Assembly (NCBI RefSeq): GCF_910592395.1
Contig: NC_088326.1
Location: 8,687,001-8,751,000 of the forward strand
Length of the DNA stretch: 64,000 nucleotides
Origin: Lineus longissimus
Taxonomy: Eukaryota; Nemertea; Pilidiophora; Heteronemertea; Lineidae
Direction of reading: 5' to 3'
Part shown: in pieces, positions 45,976-57,052 of the stretch
Numbering within the stretch: the stretch's first letter is position 1
Layout of the letters: every line of letters begins with the position of its first letter
Notes under the pieces: model-generated
Told to the model about the DNA's origin: nothing
Database searches by the model: none
What the model saw: the letters and a program-made list of their open reading frames with translations, nothing else
Position numbers and translations under genes: made by a program

Positions 45976-46509
45976 TCAACAATGTTCAATCAAACGCTCA
46001 GGTGGTTTTCTTGCACGTTCAGATCTCCTCGGAGCTGGGGCTGGACTGGCAACAGCGGTGTTCTCAGGAACAGGTAATGGAGCGGGTCCCGCAGGAGGTT
46101 CCACATGGCCTGGTGCCTGAACTGGAGCCAGACGCTCAGGTTGCACTAGAGGCATGTCTGGCATGAGATCTGGTTCTTCCTGTGCTTCCAATGTAAGTTC
46201 TCCACTGCGACGTAGGTGATCCACGTGTACAAATCTACGTCGGCCACCAACCTCCACAACGTACGACTGTGGTCCTTGAATTTTGACCACACGACCTGGG
46301 ACCCGTTTCTCCCTTCCATTTCGGAAGTTGCGCACGCGCACAATCTCATTGAGAACAAAAGCCCATGCCTTGGCACAACGGTTATCATGATTTTTCACCA
46401 TCTTGTCCTGTTTTTCTGTCACAGTCTTGTTCAGATCTGGACGTAGTAAGGAGAACCGTGTTCTCAACGGACGTTTGAATACTAACACAGCGGGGGTTAC
46501 CCCAGTCAC
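45976..46509 (-). pseudogene. Gypsy polyprotein C-terminal fragment (copy 1)
   Basis: The frame GVTPAVLVFKRPLRTRFSLL through PPERLIEHC is the end of the integrase and its basic tail (VRNFRNGREKRVPG, FVHVDHLRRS). It is separated from the upstream integrase by a frameshift and small deletion near 46509-46520, where copy 2 is continuous. Confidence 0.8.
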
Positions 46510-47067
46510 AGTATGGGGTGATATGTCAACAAGAAGTTATCAACGCGCTGCTGAGGGGTACGACGTTGCTCATATCCTTTCTCCTCCGCCAGAAAATGCT
46601 TTTTGAACGCGGTCTTCGCTGACTTCACGATATTCTCCGCTGCTCCGTTTGACTGGGGATGATACGGCGGTACCGACTTGTGCTGAATTCCGTTTCTGCG
46701 CATGAAGTCGGCAAATTCACTGATTCGCATTGAACTGGGGCCCGTTATCTGAAACCAAAGTTTCAGGAAGACCTAGGCGTGCAAACCAACTACGAAATGT
46801 ACAAATAGTTTTCTCAGAAGTAGTGCCCGTTTTCATCAACTCGATCTCTACCCACTTGCTGTATGAAATAATCAGCATGAAGTAATTCACACGCTCAACG
46901 AACCCAAAGTCAACATGGACTATCTGCCAAAAGCTGGTTGAATATGGCCATGGAATCAGTGGGGCAGGGGCTGGCTTGTCTTTCATAGCCAGGCAAGCGT
47001 CACATGCATTCACCAAAGTCTCAATGTCCTGATCGAGTCCTGGAAACCACAAATACCCACGAGCCAT
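46506..47067 (-). pseudogene. Gypsy zinc-binding and integrase core fragments (copy 1)
   Basis: From 47067 the frame reads MARGYLWFPGLDQD, CDACLAMKD (end of the H2C2 finger), IVHVDFGF (first catalytic Asp) and VSDNGPQFNA (second). A frameshift near 46725 separates it from FMRRNGIQHK and QSNGAAENIVKS with the catalytic Glu. The 5' neighbour is cut away by the insertion at 47069-48167. Confidence 0.8.
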
Positions 47068-47068
47068 A

Positions 47069-48167
47069 GGTTCATGCCCATTTCGCCTTGTCTTTTTTCG
47101 CCTTTTCCCATTTTGCCTTTAAAAAATATACATTTCGCCTTCTCCTATTTCGCCTTTTCCAATTTTGCCTCTTCCCAATCCGCCTTATTCTATTTCGCCT
47201 TTGTCTTTTTTCGCCTTTTCATTTTTCGCCTTATGCTATTTTGCCTCTGTTTTATCTTGCCTTATCACAAGTTGCCTTATCCATTCTTGCCTTCGTCTCA
47301 GTTTGCCATTGTCTTAATCTGCCTTCTCCTATTTCACCTTGTCCTAATTTACCTTTGTCCTAATTCGCCTTCATCCTATCTCGCCTTTACCCGCCCCGCC
47401 TTTGTATTATTTCGCCTTCTTCCCATTTCGCCTTCTTCCTACTTTGCAACAAACTTGGTGTCTTTACCCATGTTTGTTGAGTCAATCTTTCATATGAAAG
47501 TGTCTTCAACAGTGTTGATGGGCTTCTAGGGTCCATTCGGGGGTACCCGCAACCAAAACCCGGTGGACATTGCCAAAATTACAAGTGTAGATAACTTCTC
47601 AGCCATTATAGTCATATTACATTACATACCATATAACAAAAGACTTTTGTCTCTTTTACCCATGTTTTACCCATGTTTGTGGGGCCAATCTTTCATATAA
47701 GAGTGTTTCCACGAATTATGTTTTGGTACCCTACCCAAGGCTGTTGCTTAATTACCAATATTTTCAAATCTTCATAACTTCTGAACCATCTACATGTAAG
47801 CTTACATGTATCTCCAAAACCAACTTTTGGATTGATAAAAGGCGAGGTGAGATATGGCGAAACGGGAGAAGGCAAAATGGGAAGAAGGCGAATTGACATA
47901 AAGGTCAATCAAGAAAAGGCAAGATGAGATAAGGCAGGATGGAACCAAGGCAGAATAGGACAAAGGCGAAATAAGAAAAGGCAAACTAGGATGAGGCAAG
48001 ATGAGAGGAAGGCGAGTTAGGAAGAAGGCCAATTGGAACAAAGGCGAGATAAGACGATGGCGAAATCGTAGAAGGCGAATTGAGAAAAGGCAAGTTAGGA
48101 GAAGGCTAAATGGGAGAAGGCAAAATTGGATAAGGCGAATAAGGTTAAGGCGGAATGGGCAGATACC
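47069..48167. mobile_element. Minisatellite-ended TIR element inserted in gypsy copy 1
   Basis: The ends GGTTCATGCCCATTTCGCC and GGCGGAATGGGCAGATACC are inverted repeats, flanked by GAGCCATA on both sides (47061-47068 and 48168-48175), an 8-bp duplication of a site that occurs once in gypsy copy 2. About 370 bp at the left end is a degenerate tandem array of TTCGCCTT(T/C)TCCCAT, and about 330 bp at the right end is the same array inverted (AAGGCGAAATGGGAGAAGGC). The middle has a partial duplication around ACCCATGTTTGT. Open frames are repeat artefacts. Confidence 0.88.
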
Positions 48168-48837
48168 GAGCCATAGCCTTCATCCTAACCACACCCCAGT
48201 GCTCATGGTGTAGTTCTGACAACAATCTTTGTCTATACTTAAGAGGTATGACGATGCGCAACCCCCACAAGATGCATCCTTGATCTACAGATAGTTCCTC
48301 ACGGCGGTTCCAATATGGCTGCAGACTACTGTCAGGTAGTTCCCTCGGCCAGCCATTCAGAACGTACAAGAACACACGCGACATAACCGGATCTTTCCGG
48401 GTTTCTTCAGCTATGTCCCTCGCAGCAACTAGCAGCTCATCTGCCAGACTGAAATAATTCACCTGTCTCTCAACAGCTACACGTGCACCATCCACCGGAA
48501 ACCTAGACAGCATGTCCGCATTTGCATTCTTGGCTGATCTGCGGTAGTGAATGGTGTAATTGTACGCCATCAAAATCAACGCCCATCGTTGTAAGCGCAA
48601 CGCTGCAAGTGTGGGCACACCCGTGTGTGGCCCAAAGATCTTGGTCAGTGGCTCATGATCAGTGCAGAGTTCGAACTTCCGTCCGTAGAGATACTTACGG
48701 AACTTGGTCACACCATACACGATTCCGAGCGCCTTCTTCTCAATCTGCGCGTACTTTTTCTCACTGTCCGATAGAGAACGTGATGCAAAAGCAATAGGTC
48801 TCTCAATCCCATCCTCGTCGCCAATATTATGTACCAC
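48145..48837 (-). pseudogene. Gypsy RNase H fragment joined to the primer-binding site (copy 1)
   Basis: The frame starts within the LTR/primer-binding region (VHNIGDEDG) and passes directly into RNase H of the reverse transcriptase: IAFASRSLSDSEKKYAQIEK, ALGIVYGVTKF, TDHEPLTK and NANADMLSRF. It then enters the linker to HHEHWGVVRMKA, where the TIR element interrupts it. Upstream domains are missing through one internal deletion also seen in copy 2. Confidence 0.82.
48810..48824 (-). other. Primer-binding site of gypsy copy 1
   Basis: Minus-strand TTGGCGACGAGGATG next to the inner edge of the 5' LTR; a tRNA primer-binding sequence of the type seen in many Ty3/gypsy elements. Confidence 0.6.
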
Positions 48838-49005
48838 TCAACAGATATCTTCTTGGTATAATAACGTATTTATTATACCATACTCGGGTTTACAAACTGG
48901 CTCTCAGCGCCATGCTTACACACTCCATAACGATTGTGCAGAACATTATCCGCGACTATCACGACGGTATACAGGGTGTGTCATATAAATGCCACAAACA
49001 CCACA
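48825..49005 (-). repeat. 5' LTR of gypsy copy 1
   Basis: 181 bp, near-identical to 45490-45668 except for small indels. GGCATTTATATGACAC near its start is a possible TATA region. Confidence 0.8.
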
Positions 49006-49010
49006 CCCAA

Positions 49011-49429
49011 TATTTCAATCCGTCGTATGGACGACTTCTCTTCTCCGTCGTGACCCGATATTCTTCTCTTAATTTGATTTTTGATATTCGAGTTTCTTTT
49101 TCCTCATCCAAGCCTACATGCACATGTACATGTGTGTGCATTTATTCCTTCGGTGTGTGATCTCGTGCTGGTGTGATCTCGCTCTGCAGCCGACTCCAGT
49201 GTATATTTTTGCCTTTAACTCGATCAATATCGGTTGTATATGGACACGAGACCAGATGCAACCGCCACTCGAGTGACATTTTTATTTCTTTGGCCGGTAG
49301 GCAACTTTTTTTAATGTCACATCGCAGCAAGACCGACATCAGCAGCAAGTCTTTAGGAGTAACTGGATCGGAGCGGTTCCCCGGGCTGTAAGCCAGAGCT
49401 CTTGACTGAGTCAAAACCAAGTGCAAGAC
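49011..49429 (+). repeat. G5 unit flank continued
   Basis: Resumes the unit at TATTTCAATCCGTCGTATGG and runs to GTGCAAGAC. Open frames conserved with 59400-59800 have no domain and are taken as non-coding. Confidence 0.6.
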
Positions 49430-50189
49430 CAAAGGGGGTTCCACAGTGACGTCACACCCTTTTTGCAAAATGGCGGCTCCAACGTAAGACACGTGTTTCA
49501 CTCGACGTTTTATCGATATGAAATCCGTGAACTACCTAAATAAACAATCACGCACTAATACCCCAAAGTGAAATCCACTAGTAGATGATTCAATTTAATA
49601 ACTTTTCACAACAGTAATGTTAAATTCATAGACTGTGATTAGTTTTCCGACATTTATCATGGTAGATGTTCGCAACTTATCCAAATGTTGACATGGAGTG
49701 ACCTTCACAATATGCGGTTGTTCTTAATGATATGAACGGAAAAGGGAATTTCCCAACCCTTTCCCCTAAAAATACGAACTACTGAGACAGAAACCACCAT
49801 AGATTCCCTGAGATCTTCTCGTTTTCATAACTTTTGAGCCCTATGAAGATGACCAATATTTTACCTACATAGGAATGGGTTGTGTACATAGTGTAGTGTA
49901 AGTTGCATTAGGCGATCCGATTTACGGCCGCTTGAGAAATTGACAGAACTGCACGTCAATATTAACTTTTACAAAACTGATATCGTCTCATAATGTTTTG
50001 CGACAACTTTTTATTGAATCTGATTGCTTAAGGCTTACATACCTGAAACAATAAACAACCAACAACGTAGATTTTAATCGCTTTGATGTGGACACAAGGG
50101 CCGTCACCATCTTTCTGATGGTGGTACGCCACATGCACAGCTATAATATGATTCACGGTCACGTGATGTGACGTCACCGTTGAACCTCC
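49430..50189. mobile_element. TIR element, relative of 2969-4192
   Basis: Left end CAAAGGGGGTTC, right end GAACCTCC without the terminal TTTG; flanked by GTGCAAGAC on both sides. It lacks the nested 446-bp element. Confidence 0.7.
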
Positions 50190-51276
50190 GTGCAAGACCA
50201 AGAATATTAAAAATCATTCATAGAACCAAAATTATTAATCATCACTTCGATTCAATTTAAAATGTACAGGTAATGTACGTGTTGAGTTTTATAGTGTTTA
50301 GCCCCTTCCCCAATTGATCGATCGAAGCATCAAATTGGCCAATCTGATGTCCGAAAATCAGCCTTGTTTGAGAAATAGTTTCCAAAATAAAATATCCGAC
50401 ATCGTAAAGATATCGCAGGGGCCTATGTCAGTGACTCTTACAAGAGTTTGTGGTGATATGCCCGTCGGTTAGGCAAAAACCACGCTAAACACAAACACAT
50501 GTTTCTTGAATTTTTTTATAAGGATTCAACTTTTAAAAGGGAAACATTTCTTTTGGCTACCTGATACAAGCCGTTCGTAGATCGATATGTTTATTCGTAA
50601 AATATATCAATCGATAATATCCATGGATTATTTTTCCAGCGCTTTTCTTTTATTGATACATTGGGTCTAGTAAACGAACAAAAATACATTAATTTCCCTT
50701 ATCAATCAGTTTGGAGCACCGGTGAGAAATTGAGTTTATATTAAGGGTCATCCGTGGATCTACCTTTGAACGACGCTGATATTATGGCAAGTGCACGCCC
50801 AAAAAAGGAACTCTTGTTTTATAATTTGTTTGATATATACAGGACAAACCTGCAATGTTTTTCTCTCTATCTGTGTTGCAATTCGTTTTTGAAGAGCCAT
50901 ATTACAAGGTGTGAACACCACGTTAGAGTTGGAAGACTCCAAAAACACTATTTACGATATCAAACATTTCCCTTGACAAGTTGACATGTTCGATGCCACT
51001 GCCCGATTCTCCGCAATCCGGGAAATGTATTCTTCAGTGCGGCTTTGTTTCAGTTAAATACCTACCGTTCATGTTAATCTAGTGTCTGCACTTCAAAAAC
51101 ACTTATTTATCAGTTGGTCGTAAGATCATTGGACAGGTGTGATATATCTTAATTACAGTTTGCCTGCCAAAATAGTTTTCAACGTAAACATGACGATGTT
51201 TAATTCCATAGTTCAATCGTTGTCCAATTCCCAAAAAGTAAATTATTTGAACCATGGGAATGTCCACTAGACAAGT
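50190..51276 (+). repeat. Unit sequence upstream of G5 exon 1
   Basis: Closely matches 4193-5083 and 60549-61631. No coding support; probable promoter and 5' UTR of G5, with an ATG in ACCATGG context 23 nt before the exon-1 start. Confidence 0.55.
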
Positions 51277-51340
51277 ATGCTGTTTTTGCTCCTCTTCTTT
51301 GTTTTCTCTGCAATGACCACTACTGCTAAAGGGGCCACCC
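51277..51340 (+). CDS. G5 exon 1, signal peptide
   Basis: 64 nt, MLFLLLFFVFSA, donor GTAAGT at 51341. Confidence 0.75.
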
Positions 51341-52004
51341 GTAAGTAATGTCAAATATTGACCCCTTTGGTACGTGTGACACGCCAGGCTAACCACAGAG
51401 CTCAGGAGCTGACCGTATTTTCTATGTTGCCCATAACTCACTTACTGTCTGTCGTATGGAGTCGAGAACAAGTGCTTTCGAAATTAAAAAAACACTCTTT
51501 TCTCCCAATTAACCCAGCGCCAGGAAAATGGCTCGAAACATGGTTGTCTGTAGTTTTTTACCGGTGGGCTGCAAACATTAAATATGACAGCCAATTATTG
51601 TGATCAATGGATATAGGAAGATAGCCTTGTAAATGTTGTCAATTCAATAACGCCTGGTCGCGGGCAGGACCAGTAATCCCTGCAGTCAGGGTGATGATTA
51701 TTGAAGTTACGTAAGTCTATTACAAGTCCATATAAATGGTTGACCAATCCAGAGTCTTTCAAATGAATTTATTTTATCTAACCGATTATCGAATCGTTTT
51801 CTTGTGGGGGAAATCCAATAAATCTTTTGTGTCAAAATAAATGTCATAATTGTTGTCTGCCATCTTGCTTTGACCATGTTCTTCTGGTAAGATGCACGCA
51901 AGCCGATGGATTTTGTGGATAGGCCTAGCAGGCACCCTGATGATCTTAACGTATGGAATGGATCATTGAGATGATGTTGACAGCCCTGACCCTGATACCG
52001 CTAC

Positions 52005-52036
<32 letters not shown>

Positions 52037-55000
52037 TAGATGATGGTGATGTAGATGATGCTAACCAAGCTGTACCGGGTGCACGTAAGCACCAGAAAAG
52101 CTACAGTCTAAATCAGAAGATTGACCTTATCGAGACATACCAATTGGAGCATGCTACTGAAACTGCAACATCATTTGCTAGACACCACCGCATTGAACCG
52201 CGGACATTTAGACGCTGGATAAGCACATTGTGAGCGGATCACCAGGCGGGAAGTGGTCAGGATGATTATAGCCTCGGCTGGGAAAGGGTCACACAACAGA
52301 CGATTATGAACTGTTGGAGAGCCAGTGGCCTAGTTCCTGAGGACGATGACGAAGTTGGGGAGGGGGTAGAGATGGTAAATGATGAGCTTGAGCAGTTTGT
52401 TGAGGGGATTGAGATTTCGGAAGGAGAAGAGGATTATGATGTTATTGATGATGACGTGTAAACCCCGTTTGGATAATAAAATTGATTGGTAAATTGATAA
52501 CAAATAAATTAAAGAAGATCACAGATTTACTTATCAGCAAAACTTCTTTATTGGGACATTCTGCAGACCCATAAAGCTGGCTTTATCATAGACCCCAGAT
52601 TAGAAATTTCTGGTCAACCAATACAGAACTATAGGCACAAAATGAGGACGCTAGTTGTATTGTTTTCATTCATTCAGTACAGGACTACCCCATGTCAATG
52701 TTTATGTCTTTTATCCACTTACGTGGAAGGCATTGGCATTGCCAACGAAAAGGGAGTCAATTATCAGCTGTGGCTGTTCTTTCTAATGTTCGCCTGCCAC
52801 CAGTAAAATCGGCCTATTCATTTGGACTTAGTCATTTTACGATTCAGCCGCGCTGGGTTAAGTGGGAGAAGACAGTATGCTCGCCTTTATTTCTGACTCG
52901 ACCCAAGTGATCATGAGGCGTCACGGTGGAGTGTGTCAGCGATCATCTGCGCGGAGAGGAACATCAGCACAACGTAGTTAAACCCTGTGTACACTGTTAA
53001 AATTTTAGCAACATTTTTGGGGTTGCAACAAATGTACGCAAAATGTTGCAAAGTGTGTACGGAGGAAAATGCATGTTACAACATTTTTAATGTTGCAAAA
53101 ATATTGTAAGTCTTCAGCCAATCAGAAATGGGATTTCTGTCATGTGATCTACCTTAAGTCAGGTGATTTGGACAATCCCCCCCTCCGAATGGATCAAGTT
53201 GACATATGGGGCACTACAATTAGACACAAAATAGGACCAAATGCTTATACATATATATGCATGAGAGAATTGCCCTTGTGGGACACAACGTCAAATGTCT
53301 AGTGATATGAAACATATGATGCCTCCTTATAGGCCTTGTTCCCTCTTACTTGGTTTTTTGACGACGTTTTCTCCGCCTCTCAACAATGACAGCTAAAATT
53401 GATACAGTGGCACTCCATACACTGCTTTTCTTCTAAAAATCATCAATTTTCGTTCATTAATCTCTTTTTTTTCACATATATTTCATTATACATGGCTCGC
53501 ACTCACATGGCGGGGAAGTTTTTTTTGCGCTTTGATGTGCGAATGCTAACGAATAACGCGTCTTCTACTAAATAAGAGCTGAAACAGGGTGAGCTAAGGA
53601 GCCCGGGGTTATTAAGTCTCCACTGACCGCGTTCAGATTGACTTCGTGACGTATTCAGTTAGAGATATACTGCAGTGCTGAAGAATCGGGATGTTCCCGA
53701 GTTTCGTCGAGCTGATGACATTGGGAGGTTCGATTTGTTTGATTTTTCATTTCATGATTGACCATTTATCAAAGTTGTTGGTGCATTCTAAAAGATTATT
53801 TCACGGCGCAAAGGATTCTTATCATTTGTACATTAAGTAAAGTTTATTCTTTATCGATGGATCTAATCTAGATTTGCGACCTAACTGTTGCCTTCGACGC
53901 TGGCAGTCATAGCTCAGGATTCACAAATTCTTGTTCGAAACGGAGAGGCCATTCCTGCAGTTATTTTGAGAAAAGGCTCAGACGAGAAAATGAACTTTTT
54001 CTTACACTAAGTCTCCAATGACCGTGTTCAGAATGACTTGTAACTTTTTCCTGTACCTAGTCACCCCGGCTATTCAGACCTCTAAAGTGATGGGCAATTC
54101 CTATCCTGACGAGCTGTCGATGCCATATTTCATATGCACCCAGCATCCTGCACCAATACAGAACCTTGAATCCCCTTCAACGTCAAGAAATCTATTTTAG
54201 TTCCTATATTAAACGTGAAGTGCAGAAATCCGTCGTTTGTGTCATCACTGGTCGCAGCGTCAATCTGAGTGCAACATCGAATCTGTGAGAGTATTCCAAA
54301 TCTTCCCTCACATGTCTATTCGAAAACGAGAATTTAAATTACGATATAGTAATACCATGTACAATGGTTTCTTAAAGCACAAGGCGATTTTATGAGCTGC
54401 CGATGCCATATTTCATATGCACCAAGCATCCTGCACCAATACAGAACCTGGAAATCCCCTTCAACGTCAAGAAATCGCCCGACCACGAAAGATTAATTCT
54501 CCCCTTCGGACCAAGAGATTGACATCCTGCATATAACATTTGATTCAGTAATAGGGTAGATTTGGCAAAAAGCATGTTCGCAATCAAATATAGATAAGGC
54601 TGCTTTGTTTACTTTTGAATCGGCACAATAGTCCGCGGTAATTTGAATTTGAATTTAGCAATCCCATCAAATATGCTGAATAAGGAAAGAATGTATTTGT
54701 CCCAAAAGACGTCATTTCTAACCATGGTTGTCGTTGCGTCAGTATGGGTGTTGGTGTGAATGGGTTAAGGTTTGGTTTGAATGGGTGTGTTGTAGGAAGT
54801 TGCCCAGTGGGTTTCTGAGCACTTCCTGTCTGGTGTGAATAAGGAGAAGGAATGAGGCGTGAATTTGCTTGGGGTAAACCTTTTTTAATATACAATGTAC
54901 ACTTGGTAGATATTGCCATGTTCAGTGAAACCAGTTTCAAAGTAGTTACACGTATTCAGTTGGGTTGTTTAGTTCGTTTGGTTTTAGATAGCCAGCAGTG

Positions 55001-56579
55001 TATAGGTCTTTGTATAGGACTGTGGAAGTGTACAGTGGTAATGTTCATGTGGGAGGACAGGATGTTGTCCTGTATGACCGTCTGGTATTGTATATGTATG
55101 GGCGGGTCAAAGTAATGTGTGGAGTATGGAGCTCCATCCGAGTAATTAATCAATTAGTAATTGAGTTAAGCTAATAGCATGCTCGCCGCTGGGTGTGGTT
55201 ACTTGTTCATAGTTGTTAAATTTCTACCAGTTACCTAGTATGTTTCCTGTTTATTCTATTTTAGTTCCTATATCAAACGTGAAGTGCAGAAACCCGTCAT
55301 TTGTGTCATCACTGGTCGCAGCGTCAATCTGAGCGCAACATCGAATCTGTGAGAGTATTATTCCAAATCTTCCCTTGCATGTATATCCGAAAACGAGAAT
55401 TTAAATTACGATATAGTAATACCATGTACAATGGTTTCTTAAAGCACAAGATGATTTTATGAGACTTCATAGAAAATTTTCCATTGGGTGTGTATAGAAA
55501 ATGGCTCGGGCAGAGCGTCGGTATGGCTGCAGTTGCCCGTCAGAATGCAGATCTGATTAGCCAGGGTGTAAGTGCATTCGACCATTACAGATCTGTTCTC
55601 TGTTCCCGCTGGATATACACATCGTCAGGGTGACTGTATCGGGGGTGATTTTTACACCATCTTTCTTAATCATGTGTCGTTTATCCTGTGCATTGCCCTG
55701 TGCAACAAATACCCGAAATGTCGTGCGGTCCAATATAGACATAACGTATGCGCAGAGAAATTGAAGTCCTGTGATATTGTCACGCTGCCTAACAGTCCAT
55801 CTCACAATATGTATAAACGAATAGGTAAGGTATTGATATAATTATATGTAAACAAGAAAATTCAGTCTGACATATTCTGATAATGTGACATATTCTGATA
55901 ATGTCATATTAACGGTTTATTGTAAAGTCTGCCGGGATAAAACATGATTTGACATCGTTTTTCACAGCATGATGTGAGATTAAACGCTAATGTTGTGACC
56001 AGATTTATATCGATCCGTTGATTAATGTCATATTTACATATAAAATGTCATATGCTGTCACTGCTTTTACTATACTAATAGTGTCTTTTTGACACTATTC
56101 TGACATCAATCTAAATGACGTCAGAATAATGTCAGAACGACAATCCAATAAAGTGTATATCAAATCTTTGATGAGCTGTCCACTCCATCCCTTCCGATGG
56201 TGACGATGCCATTTTGACATCATTCAAACCCATGTTATTTGCCGTCATTTGGAAAGTAATAAAGTCCGATTGAAATAAAGCCCAAACATATAGCTGGTCT
56301 TTGTAACGTTCTGTTTTGTTTAACGCAGATATGTCCAACCGTGCGATATTCGTGGTCAAAAGGACGCAACCTTCCGGCAAAATACTAAAAACAACTAATA
56401 CCACGCCTCATGTCAGCGGTTTTGACTGTGCATTTCACTGTTTTAGGCGCTTTGATTGTAGCGCATTTGTACGAGACGTCACAATTAATAAATGTTACCT
56501 CCTCGACATAATGAAATATACTGAAGTCTTACGTACTACGACATTTGGGGGTAACGACTTACGGCGTCTGACATTGTGA
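51277..56579 (+). CDS. G5: secreted two-PAN/Apple-domain protein, complete copy with enlarged intron 1
   Basis: Exons 51277-51340, 55591-55824 and 56329-56579 join in phase 1 with standard borders. The leader is MLFLLLFFVFSAMTTTAKGA. Exon 2 has GDCIGGDFYTIFLNHV and CRAVQYRHNVCAEKLK. Exon 3 has KRTQPSGKILK and RDVTINKC. Intron 1 is 4.2 kb because a pogo-like element, a rearranged block and a solo-type LTR are inserted; splicing over that distance is ordinary for animals. The stop codon is followed 115 nt later by the 22-bp near-palindrome, then by an abrupt junction at 56741 into gypsy copy 2. Role as for G1. Confidence 0.74.
51970..52461 (+). pseudogene. Deleted pogo-like transposase: HTH joined to acidic tail
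   Basis: The frame begins with a poly-Asp run from a GAT repeat, then SYSLNQKIDLIETYQLEHAT and FARHHRIEPRTFRRWIS, a CENP-B/pogo-type helix-turn-helix. A TGA at 52231 interrupts. In the same frame the C-terminal WERVTQQTIMNCWRASG and an acidic tail follow to TAA at 52461. The whole DDE catalytic core is missing, so no transposition activity is expected, although DNA binding by the N-terminal part could persist. Confidence 0.7.
52006..52037. repeat. (GAT)n microsatellite
   Basis: About ten GAT triplets encoding the poly-Asp run in the pogo-like fragment. Confidence 0.9.
54192..54291 (+). mobile_element. LTR-end and leader fragment
   Basis: The last 60 bp of the LTR (TTTTAGTTCCTATATTAAAC) plus the CTGGTCGCAGCG leader to GTGAGAG, then TATTCCAAATC. 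Same piece and junction as 18177-18272. Confidence 0.65.
54292..54697 (+). repeat. Rearranged intron-1 sequence upstream of the LTR
   Basis: Carries the same abnormal join (TTTTATGAG to CTGCCGATGCC, about 54393) as 18377. No gene. Confidence 0.6.
54698..55355 (+). mobile_element. Solo-type LTR with primer-binding leader
   Basis: TGTCCCAAAAGACG (54698) to GTGTCATCA (55311) is LTR-like, about 614 bp, followed by CTGGTCGCAGCGTCAATC and a 44-bp leader. TATT precedes the left end and follows the leader, where the intact unit has a single AATGTATTCC. The leader at the right shows that this is more than a clean solo LTR: the internal region was deleted to leave the 5' LTR and primer-binding region. 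Unrelated to the 180-bp LTRs of the other gypsy element. Confidence 0.6.
55591..55824 (+). CDS. G5 exon 2, first PAN/Apple-like domain
   Basis: 234 nt. The upstream alternative acceptor would read GTG TAA in frame, so CATTACAG is the working site. Variable loop at 55656-55673 (TIFLNH). Confidence 0.77.
56329..56579 (+). CDS. G5 exon 3, second PAN-like domain and stop
   Basis: Acceptor TTTAACGCAG; MSNRAIFVVKR, FDCAFHC, FDCSAF, NKCYLL; ends FGGNDLRRLTL and TGA. Confidence 0.8.
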
Positions 56580-57052
56580 ATGTAGCCATTTGTTGTGATG
56601 AAGGAAACTTAGATTTTGCGAAGTGGGAGCATACGGCGATGAAAGTAAGTGTCTCTGGAAGAGTAGTTCCAAGTCCGTTCGCTATGGCAGTATGTTAACT
56701 AGTGCACTGGTTAACATCGCCATAGATAATTCCCAGGACGTTAATCATAACGTCATTCCAAATAGTCTCATAACTAAACTGAAGGTAATTTAACTAGCAA
56801 CTACGTAGCGACTAAACAAACTGCACCTTATTAAAACACTAGGTCAAAAACTAGAACAGATGCTCAAAAACACGAGCTTAAACACCAAACTTAAGTGACT
56901 ATACAGTGTCACATATACCACGTAATGGATGTGTCTAAATGTCACAACCTATTACTGTAAAGTGTCTCATGAACCATACATGTAAATAACGCACACACAA
57001 GTAATGCTAGAATGTCACTGAACCCACAAGTGCAACAAATGGGCACAGTCCT

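Larger units (their letters stand above)
45490..49005 (-). mobile_element. Ty3/gypsy-type LTR retrotransposon, internally deleted (copy 1)
   Basis: Minus-strand element with both LTRs (48825-49005 is the 5' LTR, 45490-45668 the 3' LTR; about 180 bp each, TGTGGTGTT...ACATAACA). The primer-binding region TTGGCGACGAGGATG adjoins the 5' LTR. The polypurine tract AGCAGGGAGGAA (45680-45669) adjoins the 3' LTR. CTCAC on the left is a 5-bp target duplication; the right copy has decayed to CCCAA here but is intact beside copy 2. Gag, protease and most of reverse transcriptase are absent. A 1.1-kb TIR element is inserted at 47069. Confidence 0.85.
51495..52875 (+). mobile_element. Pogo/Tigger-like element (B) in G5 intron 1
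   Basis: The ends CTCTTTTCTCCCAATTAACC and GGTTAAGTGGGAGAAGACAG are imperfect inverted repeats. TA lies at the right edge, and the intact unit has AAAATATGCTCG at this point. The coding part is a deletion derivative. TTTATTGGGACATTCTG near its end resembles sequence in element A. Confidence 0.7.

Noticed and set aside
47074-47529. 151-codon Phe/Leu-rich frame resembling a membrane protein
   Set aside because: Translation of the TTCGCCTTTTCC array of the TIR element; hydrophobicity is a by-product of the repeat.
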